A DNA stretch of 64,000 nucleotides, from NCBI GenBank assembly GCA_037783545.1, contig JBBELK010000560.1, positions 186,001 to 250,000 on the forward strand, given 5' to 3'. This stretch comes from Henricia sp. BOLD:AAB3569. Taxonomy: Eukaryota; Echinodermata; Asteroidea; Spinulosida; Echinasteridae. Position 1 is the stretch's first letter; every line of letters starts with the position of its first letter. The notes under the pieces are model-generated. The model was not told the origin of the DNA and made no database searches. It saw nothing but the letters and a program-made list of their open reading frames with translations. The position numbers were made by a program, and so were the translations under genes. Below, one piece after another: positions 10,101 to 21,486 of the stretch.

Positions 10101-12234
10101 CCTTGACAAAATCATTACTAACATTGCTGATTATTACCATTTACCAGCAATTTGTTCCCCTGTTGGAGCGAGTGACCATTGTACAGTCCTGTGGAGGCCT
10201 AAAGACTGGATAACACACAAGAACCTACAACGGAAGAGAATTGTACGCCCAATGACGGATTCAGCAGTTCGCGATTTTGGCACATGGTTGGTGAATCATG
10301 ACTGGTCAGAGGTGTATTTGAGTGAGAATACTACGGATAAATGTTCTGCATTCTATGACAGTCTGCATGAAGCTGTGGCCACATATTTCCCAACAAAGTC
10401 AATTAAACTTCATTGCCGCGACAAGCCATGGATGACGCCATTCATAAAGAAGCTCATCCTGAAGAGGCAGCAAACTTTTCGAGAACAACATTGCTCGCCA
10501 AGGTGGAAGCATCTTCGTAACAAGATAAAGCGTATGATTGTTAAAGCCAAGAGAGACTATTACATCAATCGGGTACAGCAACATAAAAAATATAATCCAG
10601 CTGAGTGGTACAAACAAATACGGATTCTGCTGAATGTAGAGGCGAAGGAGTCTGCCATTAGCCCCCCACTTGGCGTCAATGCAAGCAGTCCTAAGGACAT
10701 TGCTAACAGTATCAACGATCATTTTGTATCTATATCAGCACATCTTAAGCCACTTGACATTGCCGAATTACCAGCATTTAGACCAGATCCCGACCAATCT
10801 CCTACGGTGCAGAACTATGAAGTCTACCGGATGTTGTGTAAGATAAGGACTGGGAAAGCAAGTGGGCCTGATGGTATTTCGGCTAGGATTGTAAAAGAGT
10901 TTGCTTGTGAACTTAGTAACCCATTAGCTGATATTCTTAATCAGTCATTTAGAGAGGGAATTGTTCCTCCCCAATGGAAGAGAGCAGTGGTAGTTCCGAT
11001 CCCAAAATCTAAACCAGCAACATGGGATAAACTACGACCTATCTCCTTGACAGACCATTTTGCAAAGGCAGCAGAGGGATTTGTTGCACAATGGCTGCTT
11101 GATGATATTAGTAATGCCATTGATGAGAACCAGTTTGGTAGTCGTAGGGGAATGTCCACCACTCACTATTTGGTCAAACTTCTAGATATTCTTCATAAAA
11201 ATGCAGACAAACCAAAAAGTGGCAGTACTGTTGTTATAACGGACTTTAGTAAAGCGTTCGATTGTGTCCATCACAACACACTTATCAATAAACTCATTGA
11301 TCTAGGAGCCCGGCCCTCTGTAATAACTTGGATTAGTAGTTTTCTGAGTGGTCGTGAACAGTGTGTTAGATATCAAGGGGAAATGAGCGAATGGAAAGCT
11401 TTAAATGGTGGGGTACCACAAGGAACATGCATTGGCCCCCTGGGATTCCTCGCTCTAGTGAACGATGTTGCACCTAATGAACCAATAATGGCGTTGAAAT
11501 ACGTCGACGACTTAACTTTAATTGGGGAAAACAAAAATTCTGTCGAATTACAAATCCAGTTAAATAATTTGGATGAATGGGTTATAGACAATTACATGAA
11601 ATTAAATTTAGATAAATGCTCAGCAATGGAAGTCACGTTCATGAAACAGCCACCAGGTCACCCACCACTCATACTTGGTGGTACACCTCTTAATGTGGTT
11701 AAGGAGGCAAAAATTTTGGGTGTTCATATAACTGATGACCTAAAGTGGCGTACTCATGTTACAAATATTCTCAAAAAAGCTAACGGCAGACTTCACTTGT
11801 TGAAGACACTGAAATGTTTTGATTTACCCCTTGAGGATCTTGTCACAGTTTTTAAGGGTTATGTGAGACCCCTTGTAGAGTATGCCTCCCCAGTTTGGCA
11901 CCCAGGGTTAACATCTAGGGAAAGCGACATTCTGGAAAAGGTTCAAAGGAGGGCATGTAAAATCCTGTTGGGTGGGAACTATAGTACATATCATAATGCA
12001 CTTAGTCGTTGTAACCTCCAGGTACTAAGTGACAGACGGAAACAACTTTCTTTGAATTTTTGTCAGTCATTGCTCACTTCAGAAAAGTTCAGGAGTTGGA
12101 TGCCACCAAGCAGGGGCGAGGTTCATAATAAGAATCTCAGAAATTCACAGAAAATTACTTTACCCTTCTGTCGGACAAAACGTTGCCAACAAAGTCCTAT
12201 TATGTTCATGGCAAAACTCTGGAACAACTCCTAA
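10100..12234 (+). pseudogene. LINE ORF2: endonuclease end plus reverse transcriptase, 5' truncated
   Basis: The frame is open to its stop at 12234. It retains only the final EN segment, including the catalytic SDH triplet in ASDHCTVLW at about 10170. The RT has KASGPDGIS, LRPISLTD, ITDFSKAFDCVHH, GGVPQGTCIGP and the catalytic YVDD at about 11501, then a thumb-like C-terminal domain with PVWHPGLT and KVQRRACKILLG. RT motifs are intact, so truncation is the only visible lesion. C-terminal motifs resemble the jockey/CR1 group, but the clade is not certain. Confidence 0.85.
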
Positions 12235-12432
12235 GTTATCAGCTGGATTATTGTTTTGTGTCTTTGTATTGTCTTGACATTTTTATTATTATTATTAATA
12301 CATGTATGTGTAAAGGTGTTGTAGATTACGTAATAATGTACATGTATATATATTTTTATTGTGTGTAACTGTATTTTTAATTCTGCTTTTAGTGGCGACA
12401 AATACAGACAATAAACCATTCTATCTATCTAG
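10100..12432 (+). mobile_element. 5'-truncated LINE inserted in minus-strand Gypsy integrase
   Basis: Upstream of about 10100 the minus strand is Gypsy integrase; past 12432 the minus strand again encodes integrase core. Between them the plus strand encodes the end of an AP endonuclease, a reverse transcriptase and a 3' UTR ending in CTATCTATCTA. The tail microsatellite and 5' truncation are hallmarks of target-primed reverse transcription. Some Gypsy sequence (roughly 30 codons between the two integrase pieces) seems absent, so insertion came with a deletion or the host copy was already damaged. No target duplication could be confirmed. Confidence 0.85.
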
Positions 12433-12777
12433 GTCCAATGGCAACTCCAACTCCCTCCCCAGCATGAGCATATTTGGCGTGAACTTAGTGCTATCGTGCT
12501 GGGAAGACCGGTAGGCCATCATCACATACGGTAGGTGCTCGTCCCAGTCATCTTGTCTCTCGTCGACGAAGAGACTCAACATCGTCTTAACCGTCCGCTT
12601 AAAACGTTCCACCATACCGTCCGATTGCGGATGGAACGGTGTAGTGCGGGTCTTGTGTATACCGAGCAGTTTGCAGACCTCTTGAAATAGCCCTGCCTCG
12701 AATTCCCGGCCTTGATCCGTGTGGATCTCCCTTGGAGTGCCGAACCGCGTGATGACTTGTTCGACCACTTGGGCGTC
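12433..12777 (-). pseudogene. Ty3/Gypsy integrase catalytic-core fragment
   Basis: The minus-strand frame reads VEQVITRFGTPREIHTDQG (second catalytic Asp in the HTDQG motif), then TTPFHPQSDGMVERF carrying the catalytic Glu, then MMAYRSSQH and MLMLGRELELPLDL, the usual order of a Gypsy core. The first catalytic Asp and everything upstream are missing: the frame runs directly into a 30-bp minisatellite. The other side is cut by the LINE. It is very likely the same element as the integrase C-terminus at 8326-10100. Confidence 0.9.
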
Positions 12778-13004
12778 GGGGGCTGCTGGGGTTGGTGTTC
12801 TGGGTGCTGGGGCATGGGGAGCTGCTGTCCTCGTTGCTCGGGCGTGGGTGACTGCTGGTGTCGGCGCTCGGGCGTGGGGATCTGCTGTACTCGGCGCTCG
12901 GGCGTGGAGAGCTGCTGTACTCGGTGCTCTGGCGTGGAGGGCTGTTGTACTCGGCGAGCGGGCGTTGGGAGCTGCTGTACTCGGTGCTTGGGCGTGGGGA
13001 GCTG
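12778..13004. repeat. 30-bp GC-rich minisatellite
   Basis: The unit GGGCGTGGGGAGCTGCTGTA plus ten bases repeats about 7 times. It keeps a ten-residue P/S-rich minus-strand frame joined to the integrase fragment. It replaces the expected upstream integrase sequence, so it probably formed at a deletion junction. Confidence 0.85.
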
Positions 13005-13914
13005 ATAAAGATGCGTTTGTAGTTAACAGAAAGCATCTATGGATAGCCGACGTGTGACGTGTTGCCTTGTCAATTGGTTCTGAACATTATGGCCGTCGAA
13101 AAAAGTACCATTGCAAAAGCACAGACACTGTTCAGTGATTTTTAGTGTATAGCCTATATGGCAACTAACAAAAGAGACGTATTCACCTCGGCAGTCTATT
13201 CTGCAGCAAACCGCAGCCATGCAACTTCTCAGTTGATTAGGCAGATTTCCTCTTTTTTTACAAGTTTCTCCATCTGTTCCATTTTGTTACAAATAAAAAC
13301 ACTGTTCACAGTTGGAATTCTTTTGCATTTTCAACATCCATGGACAAAAATAGATGGGTCAAAAATTACGCGCTCCATTAAAGAAAATCGCTTCACCTGA
13401 GTAAACTTCCCTATGCTAAAAATATGCGTTTTCAACTAGAAGCGTCTGCAGCAAAAAGCTGGGTAGCTTTATTTCTGATGCAAATCATTGCCTTTCAGAG
13501 TTAAGAAAAGAGCTTACCTTTTCAACGATAAACACCAACCACCTTCAACGCAAATAAACTAACACCGCAGACGCACGCGAGGCCACATTGTGTGTTCCGG
13601 GGAATCAGGATTAACCGCAATGCCATGCCAAGCGCTATGCGCGTTCTTCTGCTATTATGCTAATTAGTTCATTTCATTCGGCGTTAGACCCATGTATGAT
13701 CTCTGTATTTTGGGGGAAGCGACGCATGTTTCCTTTCCTATGTGTCACAGGTTAATTTTATTAGGTTTTTTTTTTAAATTATTTTGTGCTTGCATGTGTA
13801 AATGAAGTACACGATTTAATAATTTGAGTATTGATTGCGGGCTTGTACCCTGAAATTGATCGGGAAAATATACATGGAATTCAATAGGGTTGCAAATTTA
13901 TTTCTACTGCAACA
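13005..13914. other. Intergenic; no gene recognised
   Basis: No protein-like frame, splice-bounded exon or clear repeat found. Confidence 0.4.
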
Positions 13915-14178
13915 ATATACCCTATTCACGCGTTTTAACATGTCGCGTTTCAACATGTCGCGTCTCCTGAATTGTTTCTAATGAATGCAAATTTATGATC
14001 GGAAAGGTGGCAGATGTGCGTTCCAAGCCTCGTCTTCAGATCGAGGCTTGTAACACATGTATAATATACGTAACTGTCCCCTTTCAAATCAACAGCTTGC
14101 ACTCTCTATTGCTACAGAACTGATTTAGGGGCCCGGGGACACGACTAAACCGTTCAAACGCGTAAATAGGGTGTGTAC
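13915..14178. mobile_element. Candidate 264-bp MITE
   Basis: TATACCCTATTCACGCGTTTT at the left is mirrored by AACGCGTAAATAGGGTGTGTA at the right, giving ~20-bp imperfect terminal inverted repeats around ~220 bp of non-coding DNA. The tandem phrase AACATGTCGCGT lies just inside the left end. Superfamily not assignable. Confidence 0.5.
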
Positions 14179-14450
14179 ATTTATTTATTTATTTATTCAA
14201 TTTATTTACCCAGGGTGTGCCCAAACAGTTTATAAAAAACTGATTTCCATTGGGGCCCTAGCCCTGCAAACACACATAAAACAAATATACTAAATTGCAC
14301 AACTTCACAATCACAAACAAACTGGAATAAGATACATTTGTACAACAACTACAACATCAAAAAACTAATTGTTATAGAAGAACAACATCACAAGTAATTA
14401 TTGTACATGCACGTGACACTAAAATTTACGCTAATAGACTACTAAAGTGT
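14179..14450 (-). mobile_element. 3' tail of a minus-strand non-LTR retroelement
   Basis: On the minus strand the sequence runs GCAGGGCTAGGGCCCCAATG ... ACTGTTTGGGCACACCC and ends in (AAAT)n at 14179-14200. A conserved tail ending in a short microsatellite is typical of CR1-group LINEs or SINEs that share their tails. No coding part is visible. Confidence 0.45.
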
Positions 14451-16447
14451 GACGTCAGTTGCCATAGTTATTGGGTCTAAACATTCATTGGTAAAACGCA
14501 GGGAAACAGTTCCCTGGTTATAGAGTTATAAAGTTTTCACTTTAGTGGTCTATTACGGGAAGGGCGGAAAACCCGCCAAAAACTCTTTTTAAGAGAAAAA
14601 AAAAATGGGAAAGTTCCCCTCCGGCTCCCAAATTAAAGTTTAATTTTATGACAACCAAGTCATACGACTCCGTAAATTAGCATTTCTCACTTGAAGTTGA
14701 TCATGTGAATATTAGGCCACATAAAAAAAAGGTATTATCTTATCATCCTACCAAGCCTGGGAAAGTAATGCGGGCGCGAGGTTTTTTTGTTTTTTTTTCC
14801 TTTTCCCAAACGTATTTTTAGGGTCCGCCGTATATCTTTTCCTACCTCCATACGCATAGATACTACGTTAGCCCGGCCGGCCAGCCACCACGCGGAGCAT
14901 AGCAACATTATTGCAGCGCTGCACGATGCCACTGCGTGGCCGTTTTCTAAACACTTTCTTCGTCTATGTTCTGGCAGAATTCGCTAACTGAACCACATGT
15001 GCACGCAGCGCAAAGCACGAAAAAGACCGGCCCTCTGAGCTGAGCTGCTCTGAGTGCAGTGTGAGCGCTGCATTTTGTGGGGTGTAATGTACGTACAATC
15101 ATGGTACACGGTCCGTGCATAGTGCATATGCACGCGTGCAACGCGCGCAAGGCACGGCAAAACTAATTATCGCGCTATCGATCGATTGGGCACGATAGGT
15201 ACATCGTCCGTGCATTTCATAAGCTGGGCAGATAATAAAAGATGGATTCATTATGAAATTTGGTAAAATGTTGCTTCAATCAGAAAAAAAAGGGCAGGAA
15301 ACTTAAAATAAAAATTTAAAATAAAATGTTGAATTTCGCAGAAAGTGATGCGCGCGGGGATGATAATCTAACATTACATATTGTTATGGGGCCTTATGTG
15401 TATGTTTGGCCACGGAGCTATAAAATGATTTGGCGAAGTGCCGATTTTAATGAGCTCAAAGACACTATATGAGCAAAAACATGTACATGTTCATTGTGAC
15501 CCCATTGTTAGTAACAATGGTGTGTGCCCAATTTCCATTGTTAGATGTTTCTATGGTACAGAAAAACCCGAATTTTAGAAACGGATAAATTTTACGACTG
15601 ACATTCTTGTTCACGTACCCACAATTAGCCTATAGGAGGGCGCACTTTGCAGTGGGTATAAAATCGACTAAAATGCAAAATAAATCAGTTTTTCACTTAA
15701 TTTTATTTATAATTCTGTCTATGTATTATAATTACAACATGTAAATCAAGTTTTTGGAAAGAAATACAATTGATAAAAAATTTCATACCCAAATGAAATT
15801 GCGCCCTCTCCTTTTGTTCCGCCATACTTCTAAAAGGCTAATTGTTTTTCTTTGTACGTCGGTCATTCCATCCATTCACGGAATTTATTCTAGGTGCTCG
15901 GAAGTGAGCCAGTTTCAGCATGGTTTCAGGGAGTTGGTAAGCTTATTGCCAAGCAAATTAAAGTCGGCCATTCATTCTCGTGTAATTGAAGATGACAAAC
16001 GGGTGTTCACGGACAATGACTGGGAAAATAAGCAAAATCAAAACAAATGCAAGCGGGCAAAATCTTCCATACGGGACAGTGTCTGTGCGACTTTCTCCGC
16101 TTAAACAAAAATTAACGATTACCACAAACCAATTCACATGAGTGGATAACAGCTAGGCAGGGCAGTTGTTCGACCATTAAATGAAGTTAACAAAGCCCCA
16201 AAATATGAAAGACCGTGTTTTTTTTCGTCCATTCGCTTCGACTTTAAATAGCAGACGACGAGAAAAACATCGTTTGATATACGAAACGTCGTGTTTCGCG
16301 ACGACTTTTACACAAATGTGCACGGAATCCAGATAGGTAACAGACGAAATAGCGCCCTCAATTGTCTGCGTTTTAGCGAGGAAAAAAAACGCGTTCCACT
16401 CAGTGGAAACTATTGGACTTTTAGTATAACGGTTAAAGTAAGCGACT
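14451..16447. other. Intergenic; no gene recognised
   Basis: Contains homopolymer tracts and two GC-richer patches (14870-15150) without protein-like frames. Nothing further is supported. Confidence 0.4.
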
Positions 16448-16540
16448 TGTTTATATACCAGCAGGTGTTGGAATACATTACATTATGTTGCAATTTGTTG
16501 AAGGTCAGGCACAATTTTCCTGTAAATTGACTGGACTATA
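16448..16540. repeat. Solo terminus related to the 2783-6043 element
   Basis: The right end reads ATTGACTGGACTATA, identical to the right terminus at 6030-6044, and upstream TTGCAATTTGTTGAAGGTCA resembles TTGCAATTAGTGGTGGGTTG at the equivalent distance. It suggests a second, mostly deleted family member just before the satellite begins. Confidence 0.4.
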
Positions 16541-16561
16541 GCGGGGGAGGGCCAGCCGGTG

Positions 16562-18873
16562 TGCTGTTCCGGAACATACAGTTTGGGGACATTCCGCAAA
16601 TAGGTGTCATTTTTAGGGACGAAAACGTGTTCTTGAGTTTACAGGCATTCAATAGCAATAATACCAAAATTTGCAGGGAAAAAAAAAGAATTTTTTTTTT
16701 CGCAACTGATGTAACATGGCTATGTGATAGAAATAGATGTCGCGACACAAGTTCCCAAGTTTGGGGACATTCCGCAAATAGGTGTCATTTTTAGGGACGA
16801 AAACGTGTTTTTAAGTTTACATGCATTCAATAGCACTAATACCAAAATTTGCAGGGGAAAAAAAGGGCAATTTCTTTCCGCAACTGATGTAACTTGGCTA
16901 TGTGATAGAAATAGATGTCGCGACACATGTTCCCAAGTTTGGGGACATTCCGCAAATATGTGTCATTTCTAGGGACGGAAACGTGTTTTTGAGCATTCAA
17001 TAGCACTATAATACCAAAATTTCCAGGGAAAAAAGAGGAAATTTTTTTTCGCAACTGATGTAACTTGGCTATGTGATAGAAATAGATGTCGCGACACAAG
17101 TTCCCAAGTTTGGGGACATTCCACAAATAGGTGTCATTTCTAGGGACGGAAACGTGTTTTTGAGTATACAGGCATTCAATAGCACTAATACCAAAATTTC
17201 CAGGGAAAAAAAGGCAATTTTTTTTGCGCAACTGATGTAACTTGGCTATGTGATAGAAATAGATGTCGCGACACAAGTTCCCAAGTTTGGGGACATTCCG
17301 CAAATAGGTGTCATTTTTAGGGAAGAAAACGTGTTTTTAAGTTTACAGGCATTCAATAGCACTAATACCAAAATTTGCAGGGGAAAAAAAAAGGCAATTT
17401 TTTTTCGCAACTGATGTAACTTGGCTATGTGATAGAAATAGATGTCGCGACACAAGTTCCCAAGTTTGGGGACATTCCACAAATAGGTGTCATTTCTAGG
17501 GACGGAAACGTGTTTTTGAGTATACAGGCATTCAATAGCACTAATACCAAAATTTCCAGGGAAAAAAAGGCAATTTTTTTTCGCAACTGATGTAACTTGG
17601 CTATGTGATAGAAATAGATGTCGCGACACAAGTTCCCAAGTTTGGGGACATTCCGCAAATAGGTGTCATTTTTAGGGAAGAAAACGTGTTTTGAAGTTTA
17701 CAGGCATTCAATAGCACTAATACCAAAATTTGCAGGGGGAAAAAAGGGCAATTTCTTTCCGCAACTGATGTAACTTGGCTATGTGATAGAAATAGATGTC
17801 GCGACACATGTTCCCAAGTTTGGGGACATTCCGCAAATATGTGTCATTTCTAGGGACGGAAACGTGTTTTTGAGTATACAGGCATTCAATAGCACTAATA
17901 CCAAAATTTCCAGGGAAAAAAGAGGAAATTTTTTTTCGCAACTGATGTAACTTGGCTATGTGATAGAAATAGATGTCGCGACACAAGTTCCCAAGTTTGG
18001 GGACATTCCGCAAATAGGTGTCATTTTTAGGGAAGAAAACGTGTTTTTTAGTTTACAGGCATTCAATAGCACTAATACCAAAATTTGCAGGGGGAAAAAA
18101 GGGCAATTTCTTTCCGCAACTGATGTAACTTGGCTATGTGATAGAAATAGATGTCGCGACACAAGTTCCCAAGTTTGGGGACATTCCGCAAATAGGTGTC
18201 ATTTTTAGGGACGAAAACGTGTTTTTAAGTTTACAGGCATATAGCACTAATACCAAAATTTGCAGGGAAAAAAAAGGCAATTTCTTTCCGCAACTGATGT
18301 AACTTGGCTATGTGATAGAAATAGATGTCGCGACACATGTTCCCAAGTTTGGGGACATTCCGCAAATATGTGTCATTTCTAGGGACGGAAACGTGTTTTT
18401 GAGCATTCAATAGCACTATAATACCAAAATTTCCAGGGAAAAAAGAGGAATTTTTTTTTCGCAACTGATGTAACTTGGCTATGTGATAGAAATAGATGTC
18501 GCGACACAAGTTCCCAAGTTTGGGGACATTCCGCAAATAGGTGTCATTTTTAGGGACGAAAACGTGTTTTTAAGTTTACAGGCATATAGCACTAATACCA
18601 AAATTTGCAGGGGAAAAAAAAGGCAATTTCTTTCCGCAACTGATGTAACTTGGCTATGTGATAGAAATAGATGTCGCGACACATGTTCTCAAGTTTGGGG
18701 ACATTCCGCAAATATGTGTCATTTCTAGGGACGGAAATTTTGGTATTAGTGCTATTGAATGCCTATTCAATAGCACTAATACCAAAATTTCCAGGGAAAA
18801 AAAAGGCAATTTTTTTTCGCAACTGATGTAACTTGGCTATGTGATAGAAATAGATGTCGCGACACAAGTTCCC
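16562..18873. repeat. ~176-bp satellite, 13 tandem units
   Basis: ATGTCGCGACACA recurs with GT at 16739, 16917, 17088, 17265, 17444, 17620, 17798, 17975, 18153, 18327, 18498, 18673 and 18855, a spacing of 171-182 bp. Units fall into two types: A (GTCATTTTTAGGGA, AATTTGCAGG) and B (GTCATTTCTAGGGACGG, AATTTCCAGG). From 17088 they mostly alternate, giving a ~355-bp higher-order dimer. Each unit carries TCGCGA and a poly-A/poly-T pair. Open frames are repeat artefacts. Confidence 0.95.
18733..18792. repeat. Perfect 28-bp-arm palindrome inside the satellite
   Basis: 18733-18760 (GGAAATTTTGGTATTAGTGC...) is the exact reverse complement of 18765-18792 with a 4-nt spacer. It formed where a type-B unit was truncated and joined head-to-head to an inverted piece of itself, near the end of the array. 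Confidence 0.9.
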
Positions 18874-18919
18874 ACAAGATGGTATATCTAATGGTGTTTT
18901 GGAACGTTTTTTAAATGGT

Positions 18920-19270
18920 AAATAATAGTATCTCCATGGTAATTGTACCATTGCCAGTGGTAAAATGTACCATTGCTAGTGGTAAAACTGAACCATTGCC
19001 AGTGGTAAAATTGTACCATTGCAATGGTACAGTTTTACCATCGCCAGTGGTAAAGTACTACAAATGTACCATTGTCCATGTACCATTGGCAATAGTAAAT
19101 TGTACCAATGGTAAAATGTACCATTGTACCAATGGTAAAATGTACCATTGTCAATGGTAAATACCACTACTAATGGTTTTACCATAAAGTAGTATTGTTC
19201 AATTTTAACATTTTTTGAAACACCATTGAAAACATTGAATGACTAGTGGTAATTGTCAGTGGTATTTTTA
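18920..19270. repeat. Degenerate ACCATTG / CCAGTGGTAA short-motif block
   Basis: Many copies of TACCATTG and AGTGGTAAA in both orientations, some forming local hairpins (TACCATTGCAATGGTA at 19014-19029). Motifs resemble the array at 35190-36620. Confidence 0.75.
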
Positions 19271-19304
19271 ATTATTGTATAAACCCTTACGCAGTAAGTC
19301 CATC

Positions 19305-19440
19305 AAAAATGTCATAACATAATGTTTTCAAAGAAAAACTTGTAATTTTCTTAGTACATTTTCTCACATTATGATGTCATATAAGAAAGAGTTAGTGGCT
19401 TGGGTGTATTTTCCTTCGGCACACGTCTGTCCATGTAGTA
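19305..19440 (+). repeat. Dispersed repeat D1, copy 1
   Basis: The core TTTTCAAAGAAAAACTT ... CACATTATGATGTCATATAA ... GTTAGTGGC ... GGTGTATTTT is shared with copies near 33795-33960, 34495-34635 and 44180-44360. Non-coding; family unknown. Confidence 0.55.
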
Positions 19441-19559
19441 ATTGAAGAAAAACAACTCAACAAGTAGCACCCAATTAGCTAAACGTGTGTAGCCAAACCT
19501 GTAAATAATTTTACATGAATGAAATTTTGATTTTTGCTGAATTATATACAAAAAGGCGT

Positions 19560-20324
19560 GGTGATGAAAAAAACGTACTTTTACAAACTCGTACCTTTAC
19601 CAGTTTGTAAACCTAAGACTTAAGTTTAATAAATGAAGACAACTATAGATCATTCTTACAGTTGTCAGTGCGCGGAGTTGCAAAAACCGCCGGTGCTGCG
19701 CTGCGTGTGCTCCAAGCTACTTCCTGTGCACGTACGCACGGCATAGGTCCGCCCGTTGCAAGAGCACCGTAGTCTAGCTACAGTAACTTCAATTTCGTGT
19801 GTTATTTTCGTGGAAACTTTTGGAAATAATCCGCCTATCTGATACCGTAGTTCAGAACCTTTAAGGCACTACTTACGCCACGGCAAGAATTGGCTGAATA
19901 CACGGTACAAGTTGGCTAAAGTACGACTTGCCCATGGTACGTGTTCCAGATAAAGGTACGAGTTGGCAAAGGTACGAGTTGTCCTCCATTATTAATATCG
20001 ACGACCGCCGTGTATGCGAAGAAAATACCCCGCTTAAAAATGTGTTTTTCCTTTTCCTTATCAGCTCTGATGAACTCAAACTCTTTTTAATACTTGACAC
20101 TATAATTCTGTCGCTTCTGGTTGCCTTGAATATCATGTTTCCATCCGAGTAGTTTCAAAACTTGGCGACAAGAAGTACAAAACGGAGCATGATTTGGACG
20201 CCATCTTGACTAGTGAGCGCGCGACAGTTACGCTGGTTCCCAGTAATTACAACCTGTGCAAGTAAACTGGTGCTCATACCGTAGTATCGATACTACTGTA
20301 ATCGATATTTGTAGGGGTTTTCTC
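19560..20324. other. Intergenic; no gene recognised
   Basis: Repeated phrases GGTACGAGTTGGC and TACGACTTGCC at 19900-19980 hint at a short degenerate repeat. A weak inverted relation exists between 19395-19445 and 19993-20042. No gene. Confidence 0.4.
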
Positions 20325-20430
20325 AGTGATTTCCACAGAGCTATATATAGGAACTAGAGTGAGCACTTATCACGTGACCCCGTGCCCTCAAGGGTGCGTG
20401 GACGCCATTTTGTTAGTGGGCAAAAAGTAC
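20325..20430. repeat. Dispersed repeat, inverted relative to 34755-34880
   Basis: Shared stretches with the reverse complement of 34755-34880 include AGAGCTATATATAGGAACTA-like sequence, ATCACGTGACCCCGTGCC and GCCATTTTGTTAGTGG. Both copies centre on TCACGTGACC. Family not identified. Confidence 0.6.
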
Positions 20431-20953
20431 GTGCTAATGTATTGACGACATGCGTATTTTCAGCTTTAATTTTATTTTAAGATTATGCTTTCAGCGATAG
20501 GGGTGCAGAAAGATGTGGTTGCTAACTACAATCATCCTGACTGTCGGATCATTGTCCCATGTTTATATTTTACTTTAACAGATTGAAACTTTAGTTAGGC
20601 CAAACACTTTTCTTTCCCCATGGGCCAAACAACATTCAAAATCGTCGCCCGGGTACTGTACAAGATTTGGGGAGTTGATCATAATTTTTTTTAATGACTT
20701 ATCTAGCATTAGAATGTGCAGATTTGATGGAAAAACTCGAAATTTGGAGTGGGAAAGTTTAAGATTTTGTGAGGAAACACTGGATTTTTTTTCAGCCTGC
20801 CTCATCTATTTTGCACACAAGGTCTGAAGCCACGATCAACTTCCTAGTTCTTTCCTGCTACGTCCCCCACTGCTTTTTGCGTGTGTAGGTAGAGCATTCG
20901 GGTATACTAGTACCTCAGCCATTAACTTGGGGGAAAGTAACACCCGTTTCATA
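20431..20953. other. Intergenic; no gene recognised
   Basis: No supported frame or repeat. Confidence 0.4.
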
Positions 20954-20958
20954 CAGGC

Positions 20959-21151
20959 TGTAATTGTCTTTAGGTCATATACTATTAAAGACTCAAACAG
21001 ACTTAATTGTTGGGCTTGTATCGTGTATTCTACAACTCAGTGCCATGTCATCTATCAACAACCTCATGCAGTGTCATATTCCTAGACTGCATGCATTACA
21101 GTGAGGTCAGCAGAGGGCGCTATATAAAGAGACCGTTAGACTCTTGTTACA
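20959..21151 (-). repeat. 3' LTR (193 bp)
   Basis: Bounded by TG...CA with inverted TGTAA/TTACA ends; almost identical to 25894-26086. It holds a TATATAAAG-like stretch near 21121. Confidence 0.95.
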
Positions 21152-21161
21152 TCCCCCCTCC
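21152..21161 (-). promoter_or_regulatory. Polypurine tract
   Basis: On the minus strand GGAGGGGGGA directly precedes the 3' LTR, the expected position for plus-strand priming. Confidence 0.85.
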
Positions 21162-21486
21162 AATAAAATTCAAGAAAATCTTAATAAAGTCCAGAACTTA
21201 TGACTCAGAGTTCTTTCACGATAAATGTTCAAATTTCCAGTTCGATTAACTGCGACTGCGGTTTTTCATACCACGAGTCCTGGTTATGCAGGTCACTGAC
21301 TTTAAACAATTTACAGTTCCCTTTCTGTACAACGATTGTTTAGATTTCCTTAATAATTAGAGATGCCCCTTTTTTAAATATTTTTTTAACACTAAAACTA
21401 CAAACAACTTTTCTCAACTAATGCACTTTATATACATGCTTTTAGTTTAAACCAGAACTTATTTTGTGCGAGTGCGTGTTTGCTTA

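Noticed and set aside
16561-18951. Repeated 60-155-codon frames in the satellite
   Set aside because: Identical frames recur per monomer on both strands; satellite artefact.
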